Shown: piece by piece, positions 24,068-31,144 of the stretch | Layout of the letters: every line of letters begins with the position of its first letter | Position numbering within the stretch: position 1 is the first letter of the stretch | NCBI GenBank assembly: GCA_022565875.1 | Contig: JAIULY010000009.1 | Coordinates: 1 to 36,348, forward strand | Length of the DNA stretch: 36,348 bases | Origin: Schleiferiaceae bacterium | Lineage (GTDB): Bacteria; Bacteroidota; Bacteroidia; Flavobacteriales; Schleiferiaceae | Direction of reading: 5' to 3' | Translations under genes and position numbers: made by a program | Notes under the pieces: model-generated | Database searches by the model: none | The model's input: the letters and a program-made list of their open reading frames with translations, nothing else | What the model was told of the DNA's origin: nothing

Positions 24068-27000
24068 ATGCAGAACAAAGGTATCATTAGGTTCTTTGCA
24101 ATAGTCTTTGCAATAGCGTGTTTGTATCAATTGTCCTTCACATTTGTGACGAACCGCATCGAGAAAAAAGCTGAAAAATTTGGCAATGGTGACCCCGTAA
24201 AAACACAAGCCTACTTGGATTCCATGGGAACTCAAGTCGTTTATAACTTGGGTTTTGTGGAGTTTACATACAACCAAGTTAAAGAGAAAGAAATCAACCT
24301 AGGTCTCGACTTGAGAGGTGGGATGAATGTCATTCTTGAGGTTTCAGTTAGAGATATTATTAAAGGTGTGTCGAATAGTCCAGACGAGCCCATCATCTTG
24401 GAAGCATTGGCGAAAGCCGACGCTGCTGCGGGACAAGGCAACTATTTAGATCAATTCTTCAAAGAATTAGACGCCTTAAACGGGCAACAAGGCAATCAAC
24501 CTTATTCGTCACCCACTCTTTTTGGTAGCAAAGAATTCATTGACAAACTCGGTTTTAATGCCAGCGACGAGGATTTCAAAGATGAAATCCGCAATCAAGT
24601 CAATGGCGCGGTAGATAACGTATTTACTGTACTTCGCGCTCGTATCGACCAGTTTGGTGTGGTACAGCCCAATATTCAACGTTTGGAAAATAGCGGCAGA
24701 ATTTTGGTAGAGTTGCCCGGAGTTAAAGACCCTGCACGTGTACAGAGCTTGTTGCAAAGTACCGCGCAACTGGAGTTCTGGAGAATGTACGAAGGTGCAG
24801 AGTTTGTTAATTACTTGGAACGTGCCAATGAAAAACTGCGCACCATTGTACCCAAGCCGGCGAAATCTGCTGAAGATAAAGCTACCGATGCAAAAGACAT
24901 CGAAACCATTACTGAGATTGCCGATAATATGGAATTTCCATCCGCAATCGACGACACGCCTACTGCGGAAGATGGCGATATTGAAATTACCTCTATTGAA
25001 GAGGGAGATAGCTTGACTACCCCAGAGACAGAAATTGCTGCAGAAGACCAATTCAACCCATTGTTTGAATTACTAGTCCCCAACATCGATTTTGAAACTG
25101 GTCAAGTTCGCCCCGGCCCCATCGTTGGGTTTGCAGCTGTAAAAGACACAGGCACAATTAGCCGTTATTTGAATTTGCCTCAAGTGCGCAGTAGCTTGCC
25201 TGCAAACTATCGTTACGTGAAATTCTTGTGGTCTCGTCCAGAGAAGGGAGAAGAAGTTGCTTATTTGTTGGCCATTCGTGGCAACAGAGACAATACCCCA
25301 GACTTAGATGGTGGTGTAGTGGTTGATGCCAAACAAGACTTTGACCAGAGAAATCGCGCTGTAGTTTCTATGGTGATGAACGGAGTGGGTGCGCAAAAAT
25401 GGCAAGCACTTACAAAAGAAGCGTCGCAACAAGAGCCCAAGCGCAGTGTCGCTGTGGTGTTAGATAACATTGTTTATTCTTTCCCAACAGTACAATCTGA
25501 AATTGCCGGTGGACGAACAGAAATTTCCGGTAACTTTACCGTTGACGAGGCAAAAGACCTTGCTAACATCCTCAAAGCAGGTAAACTTCCCGCACCAGCA
25601 CGCATTATCCAATCGGATGTTGTAGGGCCATCTTTGGGTCAAGAAGCCATTAACGCCTCTTTGCTGTCATTCGCCATTGCATTGATTATAGTGATGTTGT
25701 ACATGATTGCTTTCTATGGCAATGGTGGTAGTGCAGCGGTAGTTTCCTTATTGTCAAACATGTTCTTCTTGTTTGGTATTTTGGCTTCTATTGGCGCGGT
25801 GTTGACCTTGCCCGGTATGGCAGGTATCGTATTGACAATTGGTATGGCTGTAGATGCGAATGTGTTGATATTTGAGCGTATCCGCGAAGAATTGCGTTCA
25901 GGTAAGGGCTTGAGCAAGGCTATTGAAGATGGTTACAATAACTCGTATTCATCTATCATCGATGCCAACGTAACAACGTTGCTTACAGGTATCATCCTTT
26001 ACGTTTTTGGAACAGGGCCTATCCGCGGTTTCGCAACCACGTTGATTATTGGTATTATTTCTTCCTTGTTCTGCGCCATCTTTATCACACGCATCATTTT
26101 CGAAGCACGCTTGATGAAGAAAAAAGCCGTCACTTTCGCTGCCAGTTGGTCCAAAGACTTTATGGCCAATACCAGCTTCGACTTCTTAACCGGCCGCAAG
26201 AAAACCTACATTATTTCTGGTGTGTTGGTGTTGTTGAGTTTGGTTTCATTGTTCACCAAAGGCCTCAACCTCGGTGTTGATTTTGTGGGGGGACGCTCGT
26301 ATCAAGTGCGTTTCGATCAATCAGTGAATACTTCCGAGTTGCAATTGAAATTGGGCGAGTTTTTTAGCGAAGAGGGCGATGGTAATTACCTGCCAGAAGT
26401 GAAAACCCTTGGTGCTGATAACCAAGTTATCATCACAACAAAATATAAAATTGATGAAACGGGTGTGGTAGTAGAAGAGGAAATTAGAAACATCATTTTT
26501 GAAGCTAGTCAAGCATTCTATGCTGCCGGCATTACAAAAGACGCTTTCTTCGACGACGACAATGAGGAAGGAGTTGGTTTGAAATCTAGCCGTCAAGTTG
26601 GTCCAGCTATTGCGTCAGACATCAAACGCGGTGCAATATTGGCCATTATCTTCTCACTTGCCGTTATCTTCTTGTACATGCTCTTCCGCTTTAGAAAATT
26701 GCAGTTTGGCGTTGGTGCCGTCGCCGCACTTTTCCACGATGTGGTTATTGTACTGGGTGCGTTTTCGTTCTTTAGTGGTATTTTACCTTTCAATATGGAA
26801 GCCGACCAAGCACTGATCGCGGCTATCCTTACTGTTATCGGTTATTCGTTGAACGATACCGTAATTGTATTCGACCGCATTCGCGAGTACAACTCACATT
26901 ACCACACCAAACGCCCGATGCTTGAAATCATCAATGGCGCTTTGAATGGAACATTGAGCAGAACCTTCAACACGTCTATCACAACATTCTTTGTGTTGTT

Positions 27001-27148
27001 GGTTATTTTTGTCTTCGGAGGTGAAGTTATCCGCGGCTTTATGTTTGCCATTCTATTGGGTGTTGTCGTAGGTACGTACTCATCACTTTTTGTGGCTACT
27101 CCTGTAATGTTTGATGCTTTAGGCAAAGAAAAAGACATGGAAGCTTAG
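24068..27148 (+). CDS. secDF: Protein translocase subunit SecDF (fused)
   Basis: SecDF uses the proton-motive force to help pull proteins through the SecYEG channel from the periplasmic side. The 1026-residue protein joins SecD and SecF. The SecD half has a first membrane segment, the LGLDLRGGMNVILEV motif (about 77-91), a large periplasmic domain and a six-helix block near residues 540-680 with GMAVDANVLIFERIREE. The SecF half starts near residue 700, with LGVDFVGGRSYQVRF and a second block containing IGYSLNDTVIVFDRIRE. The periplasmic region includes an acidic, low-complexity insert (about residues 255-345). Fusion is normal in Bacteroidetes. Promoter and terminator both flank the gene, so it is a single-gene unit. 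Confidence 0.97.
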   Translation: MQNKGIIRFFAIVFAIACLYQLSFTFVTNRIEKKAEKFGNGDPVKTQAYLDSMGTQVVYNLGFVEFTYNQVKEKEINLGLDLRGGMNVILEVSVRDIIKGVSNSPDEPIILEALAKADAAAGQGNYLDQFFKELDALNGQQGNQPYSSPTLFGSKEFIDKLGFNASDEDFKDEIRNQVNGAVDNVFTVLRARIDQFGVVQPNIQRLENSGRILVELPGVKDPARVQSLLQSTAQLEFWRMYEGAEFVNYLERANEKLRTIVPKPAKSAEDKATDAKDIETITEIADNMEFPSAIDDTPTAEDGDIEITSIEEGDSLTTPETEIAAEDQFNPLFELLVPNIDFETGQVRPGPIVGFAAVKDTGTISRYLNLPQVRSSLPANYRYVKFLWSRPEKGEEVAYLLAIRGNRDNTPDLDGGVVVDAKQDFDQRNRAVVSMVMNGVGAQKWQALTKEASQQEPKRSVAVVLDNIVYSFPTVQSEIAGGRTEISGNFTVDEAKDLANILKAGKLPAPARIIQSDVVGPSLGQEAINASLLSFAIALIIVMLYMIAFYGNGGSAAVVSLLSNMFFLFGILASIGAVLTLPGMAGIVLTIGMAVDANVLIFERIREELRSGKGLSKAIEDGYNNSYSSIIDANVTTLLTGIILYVFGTGPIRGFATTLIIGIISSLFCAIFITRIIFEARLMKKKAVTFAASWSKDFMANTSFDFLTGRKKTYIISGVLVLLSLVSLFTKGLNLGVDFVGGRSYQVRFDQSVNTSELQLKLGEFFSEEGDGNYLPEVKTLGADNQVIITTKYKIDETGVVVEEEIRNIIFEASQAFYAAGITKDAFFDDDNEEGVGLKSSRQVGPAIASDIKRGAILAIIFSLAVIFLYMLFRFRKLQFGVGAVAALFHDVVIVLGAFSFFSGILPFNMEADQALIAAILTVIGYSLNDTVIVFDRIREYNSHYHTKRPMLEIINGALNGTLSRTFNTSITTFFVLLVIFVFGGEVIRGFMFAILLGVVVGTYSSLFVATPVMFDALGKEKDMEA

Positions 27149-27172
27149 GCCATTACAAAACAATCGTTTTCG

Positions 27173-27200
27173 AAAAGCCACCTGTTTAGGTGGCTTTTTT
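27173..27200 (+). terminator. Terminator of secDF
   Basis: AAAAGCCACC and GGTGGCTTTTTT form a stem with a 6-nt loop followed by T residues, about 25 nt after the secDF stop. Confidence 0.9.
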
Positions 27201-27256
27201 GTTTGTGACTATTTTTCTTTTCAACGGGAGGATTATAGACCTCGCAAGACATCATA

Positions 27257-27264
27257 TATCTTTG
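27257..27264 (+). promoter_or_regulatory. -7 element of tatA (TATCTTTG)
   Basis: TATCTTTG is a perfect TAnnTTTG match, about 30 nt before ATG 27295. The -33 region has no clear TTG. Its place inside the longer open frame argues for the shorter start of tatA. Confidence 0.5.
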
Positions 27265-27294
27265 TACTTTCGCAACTCGAAATTCTTTTTCCAC

Positions 27295-27573
27295 ATGGCT
27301 ACATCCTTGTTGTTTTTTAATATTGGCGGCGGCGAGTTATTTTTTACCGTTCTCATCATCATTATGTTTTTTGGCGCAAATAAAATCCCAGAAATTGCTC
27401 GAGGAATTGGTAAAGGCATCTATTACATGCGCAATGCTACAGACGAAATTAAAAAGGGAATAACCGATTCAGGTAGTGCTAAAGAATTTGAGGATTTAAA
27501 AGAAACAGTTCAAAAAGGTAAGGAAGAGATTGAAGAAATTACTGGAGCTGTAAAACGCAATATCAAATTATAG
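27295..27573 (+). CDS. tatA: Twin-arginine translocase subunit TatA/TatB type
   Basis: The 92-residue protein has the Tat A/B plan: a short N-terminus, one membrane helix (FFTVLIIIMFFGANKIPEIA), the FGANKIPEIARGIGKG hinge and an amphipathic, charged C-terminal region (YYMRNATDEIKKGITDSG onward). It would oligomerise with TatC to export folded twin-arginine proteins. TatC is not in this window, so the exact A versus B role is not settled. The frame is open upstream to 27190, but a promoter element lies there and Tat proteins start right before the helix. The Ca2+/Na+ antiporter gene begins 2 nt after its stop. Confidence 0.92.
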   Translation: MATSLLFFNIGGGELFFTVLIIIMFFGANKIPEIARGIGKGIYYMRNATDEIKKGITDSGSAKEFEDLKETVQKGKEEIEEITGAVKRNIKL

Positions 27574-27575
27574 GT

Positions 27576-28526
27576 TTGGAATATCTTCTGGTAGTAGGAG
27601 GGTTATTGCTGTTGCTTTTAGGTGGCGACCTCCTGGTAAAATCTTCCGTAGCACTTGCCGTTCGATTAAAGGTTTCTACTTTGGTTATCGGGTTAACGGT
27701 AGTGTCTTTTGCTACTTCGGCGCCAGAGTTGTTGGTATCGGTTGAGGCGGCGCTTCAAGGTCTTCCAGAGATAGCCTTGGGAAATGTCATTGGGTCCAAT
27801 ATTGCCAACATCGGTTTGATTTTGGGTGCCACGGCCTTGTTTTTTAAAATGCCCGTACCCGAAGTCAGTTTTAGGAAAGATTGGGTTATTTTATCGTCAT
27901 TTTCCATTTTGATGGTATTTTGTTTGGCTAATGGGGTGCTCTCTTTTTGGGAAGGGGTGCTCTTTGTGGTGCTGTTAGCGGGGTACAATTACATCAAAAT
28001 AAAAGCATCGCGCAAAGAGAACAAGCTCTTAGAAGCTATTGACGATATCGAAAAGGTAATTACCGAGAAAATGCCTTGGTGGAAAATCATTGTGTTGTTG
28101 GTTGCAGGTGGTATCGCCTTGCGGTTTGGTGCCAAATTTTTGATTGATGGCGCTGTACCTATTGCGCAGTCGTTTGGAATTTCTGAAAGAGTCATTTCCC
28201 TCTCTTTAATTTCAATTGGCACCTCTGTGCCGGAGTTGGCCGCTTCGCTTGTGGCGGCTTTTAAGAAGGAGAATGATATTTCTTTGGGAAATATATTGGG
28301 GTCCAATATTTTTAACATTCTTGCGGTTTTGGGTTTTACGGCCATTTTGAAACCCATACCTGTTGCTGATATTTCCACGCTGTACTTCGATGGAACCTGG
28401 ATGCTCGGCTTTACATTTGTGCTTTTTCCTATGGCCATTTTTTTTAAGCGCGGTGAAATATCCCGGGCGGAAGGCGCTGTTTTGCTGTTCGCCTATGCCA
28501 TTTACATTGGTTTGCTGTTCCTTTGA
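27576..28526 (+). CDS. Calcium/sodium antiporter, CaCA family (YrbG type)
   Basis: This inner-membrane protein exchanges cations, probably Na+ for Ca2+. The 316-residue product has about ten hydrophobic segments and the two inverted alpha-repeats of the family: SFATSAPELLVSV with GNVIGSNIANIGLILG in the first half, and SIGTSVPELAASLVAAF with GNILGSNIFNILAVLG in the second. A charged loop of about 25 residues near position 145-160 separates the halves. The start is a TTG 2 nt after the tatA stop; no ATG is available in frame before the first repeat. The tight spacing suggests translational coupling to tatA, though a functional link is unclear. Confidence 0.93.
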   Translation: MEYLLVVGGLLLLLLGGDLLVKSSVALAVRLKVSTLVIGLTVVSFATSAPELLVSVEAALQGLPEIALGNVIGSNIANIGLILGATALFFKMPVPEVSFRKDWVILSSFSILMVFCLANGVLSFWEGVLFVVLLAGYNYIKIKASRKENKLLEAIDDIEKVITEKMPWWKIIVLLVAGGIALRFGAKFLIDGAVPIAQSFGISERVISLSLISIGTSVPELAASLVAAFKKENDISLGNILGSNIFNILAVLGFTAILKPIPVADISTLYFDGTWMLGFTFVLFPMAIFFKRGEISRAEGAVLLFAYAIYIGLLFL

Positions 28527-28842
28527 TTTGTAACAAACCTACTTTTTGTTTGACAAGTACACTTGCAGCCTTTTATTTTTTCTGTACTAGACTTAACGCT
28601 TTTCTCACTGATTTTAGAAGTTTCATTGGCTTCGCTGGATTACCAGGGATGAAATTTAGTTCATTGGCCATGAATTTCTATTTTTTGAGTGTAGGGGTGT
28701 TTTTCCAGAGGGGTGTTTGATTGAAAGATTAATAGATTTTTGGTCGTGTGTGAAAATTTTGGGGGTGTATTAGAAAAAATATATATTTTTTTTGGCGTTA
28801 CCCACTTCTTTGTATATTTGCGGCCTACAAAATCTATAATCT
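28527..28842. other. 316-bp gap upstream of glnN
   Basis: No credible gene is present. The frame open at 28523-28720 starts at a TTG inside the antiporter stop region and encodes no recognisable protein. The right half becomes very AT-rich and holds the glnN promoter. I see no clear operator or riboswitch. Confidence 0.6.
28791..28820 (+). promoter_or_regulatory. Promoter of glnN (TTTG-N18-TATATTTG)
   Basis: TTTG at 28791-28794 and TATATTTG at 28813-28820, followed by C, are spaced by 18 nt, a full match. A leader of about 17 nt precedes ATG 28843. The AT-rich tract immediately upstream (about 28770-28790) could act as an UP-like or regulator-binding region. Confidence 0.75.
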
Positions 28843-31032
28843 ATGGCTACAATACGCTTCCATGCCTTGAAAGAGGTCCTCAGCCGCAAACCGGTTGAAT
28901 TCAAAAATCCTTATTCTAAATCTTCTGATTATTACAGCAGCAATGTGTTCAATTTGAAAATCATGCGTGAATACATGACGCCTGATGCTTATAAAGTTGT
29001 TGTTGCGGCTATTGAAACGGGAAAGAAAATAGACCGTAATATGGCAGACAGCATAGCTGCATCGATGAAGGCTTGGGCATCATCTCGTGGAGTAACACAT
29101 TACACGCATTGGTTTCAACCCTTAACAGGTTCTACAGCGGAGAAACACGATGCGTTTTTTGAGCCTACTATGGACGGACAGGCCATTGAACGTTTTGATG
29201 GTGGCCAATTGGTACAGCAAGAGCCTGATGCTTCGAGTTTCCCCAACGGCGGCATCCGCAATACGTTTGAAGCTCGCGGCTATACCGCATGGGACCCTAC
29301 TTCCCCTGCATTTATTATGGGGTCAACACTTTGTATACCTACAGTTTTCGTATCCTATACCGGTGAAGCACTAGATAACAAAACGCCATTATTACGCGCG
29401 CTACAAGCCATCGACGAAGCTGCTACAGAAGTATGTCGCTATTTTGATAAGCGTGTGAATAAAGTTGTAGCAACATTAGGTTGGGAACAAGAATACTTTC
29501 TTGTGGATACCGCCATGTACAATGCACGTCCGGATTTGGTACTCAGTGGCCGCACCCTATTAGGTCAAGCGCCTGCCAAAGGACAACAATTAGACGATCA
29601 TTATTTTGGTTCGATTCCCGAGCGCGTGATGTCCTTTATGCGTGAGTTAGAATTTGAATCGCATAAATTGGGAATTCCTGTAAAAACCCGTCACAACGAG
29701 GTGGCTCCAGGGCAGTTTGAGTTGGCACCCATATTTGAAGAAACAAACGTTGCTGTTGATCACAACTCCTTGTTAATGGATTTGTTGGAGAAAATTGCAC
29801 GTCGGCACAACATGCGCGTGTTGTTGCACGAGAAGCCTTTTGCCAATGTAAACGGTAGTGGCAAACACAATAACTGGTCTTTGGCTACGGATACAGGCGT
29901 GAATTTGTTGAGCCCTGGTAAAACACCAAAGAGCAATTTACAGTTTTTGACCTTCTTCGTGAATACCATTAAAGCAGTAAAAGAGCACGATAATTTGTTG
30001 CGAGCGGCTATTGCGAGCGCAGGAAACGATCACCGATTGGGAGCCAATGAAGCACCACCGGCAATTATCTCTGTGTTTATCGGCTCGCAGTTGACAGAAG
30101 TATTAGAGGAGTTGTCCAAATTGGAGTCAGGAAAATTGAGTCCAGAGAAGAAAACCGACCTCAAATTGAACGTTGTTGGGAAAATTCCAGAGATTCTACT
30201 CGACAATACCGACAGAAACAGAACATCTCCATTTGCATTTACAGGAAACAAATTTGAGTTCCGTGCCGTGGGGTCAAGCGCCAATTGTGCTAGCCCGATG
30301 ACGATTCTCAATACCATTATGGCCAAGCAATTGCGCTTGTTCAAGGCAGAGGTAGATCAGTTGATAGCGGACGGCATGAAAAAGGACGATGCCATATTTA
30401 ATGTTTTGAAAACTTATATCAACGATTCCAAAGCCATCCTTTTTGAGGGCGACGGATACTCAGAAGATTGGGTGGTTGAAGCAGCAAAGCGCGGATTAGA
30501 AAACGTTAAAACCACGCCACAAGCATTGGATTTTTATGTATCCGATAAAGCAGTGGCCTTGTTCCAAGAGCTTGAAATCATGTCGAGTGTGGAAGTTCAC
30601 GCACGCCACGAAATCATGTTGGAAGAATACTTCAAGAAAATTCAAATTGAATCGCGTGTATTGGGTGATATTGCCGGAAACCACATTGTGCCAACAGCCA
30701 TTCGCTATCAAAATTTATTGATTGAAAACGTTCAGCGCTTAAAAGATATTCTCGAGGGAGAGGTGTTCAACAAAGTTGCCAAAGAGCAACTCGATATGAT
30801 TACCGAAATCAGCGAGCGCGTTTCGACCATTATTTCTGAAAAAGAAAGCATGATTGACGCTAGACGCAGGATTAATAAATATGAAGATACACGAGAAAAA
30901 GCGATCGCTTATTGCGACGAAGTTCGTCCTTACATGGATAGAATTCGCTATCAGGTGGACAAATTAGAGCTATTAATAGATGACGAACTTTGGCCTTTGC
31001 CAAAATATCGCGAGATGTTGTTCGTTAAATAG
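28843..31032 (+). CDS. glnN: Glutamine synthetase type III
   Basis: The enzyme makes glutamine from glutamate, ammonia and ATP, the entry point of ammonium assimilation. The 729-residue length is diagnostic of GSIII, found in Bacteroidetes and cyanobacteria, against about 450-470 for GSI. Visible motifs include TPDAYKVVVAAIETGKKID, GWEQEYFLVD, KTRHNEVAPGQFELAPIFE, the nucleotide-binding LLHEKPFANVNGSGKHNNWS, and HRLGANEAPPAIISVFIG. The C-terminal 130 residues are long helices that drive oligomer assembly. A strong promoter and a strong terminator flank it, so it is monocistronic. A start at ATG 28843 matches the family N-terminus. Confidence 0.98.
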   Translation: MATIRFHALKEVLSRKPVEFKNPYSKSSDYYSSNVFNLKIMREYMTPDAYKVVVAAIETGKKIDRNMADSIAASMKAWASSRGVTHYTHWFQPLTGSTAEKHDAFFEPTMDGQAIERFDGGQLVQQEPDASSFPNGGIRNTFEARGYTAWDPTSPAFIMGSTLCIPTVFVSYTGEALDNKTPLLRALQAIDEAATEVCRYFDKRVNKVVATLGWEQEYFLVDTAMYNARPDLVLSGRTLLGQAPAKGQQLDDHYFGSIPERVMSFMRELEFESHKLGIPVKTRHNEVAPGQFELAPIFEETNVAVDHNSLLMDLLEKIARRHNMRVLLHEKPFANVNGSGKHNNWSLATDTGVNLLSPGKTPKSNLQFLTFFVNTIKAVKEHDNLLRAAIASAGNDHRLGANEAPPAIISVFIGSQLTEVLEELSKLESGKLSPEKKTDLKLNVVGKIPEILLDNTDRNRTSPFAFTGNKFEFRAVGSSANCASPMTILNTIMAKQLRLFKAEVDQLIADGMKKDDAIFNVLKTYINDSKAILFEGDGYSEDWVVEAAKRGLENVKTTPQALDFYVSDKAVALFQELEIMSSVEVHARHEIMLEEYFKKIQIESRVLGDIAGNHIVPTAIRYQNLLIENVQRLKDILEGEVFNKVAKEQLDMITEISERVSTIISEKESMIDARRRINKYEDTREKAIAYCDEVRPYMDRIRYQVDKLELLIDDELWPLPKYREMLFVK

Positions 31033-31051
31033 CTTGAATTACAAATTGTTG

Positions 31052-31086
31052 AAAAAACCCGAGTCATTTTTTGATTCGGGTTTTTT
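31052..31086 (+). terminator. Terminator of glnN
   Basis: A 15-bp stem (31052-31066 with 31072-31086, one G-U pair) has a 5-nt T loop. The stem's 3' arm ends in six T residues. It lies about 20 nt after the glnN stop. The A tract on the left makes it potentially bidirectional. Confidence 0.9.
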
Positions 31087-31144
31087 GATTCCGATTTATT
31101 ATTTACTTTAGCACATTCCATGTTGTTCAACTATCAACACTGAT

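Noticed and set aside
24509-25051. 180-codon ORF antisense to secDF
   Set aside because: It lies wholly inside the conserved secDF gene, and its translation has no family character.
28523-28720. 65-codon ORF after the antiporter gene
   Set aside because: TTG start within the stop region of the antiporter gene, composition unlike a protein, no RBS or promoter.
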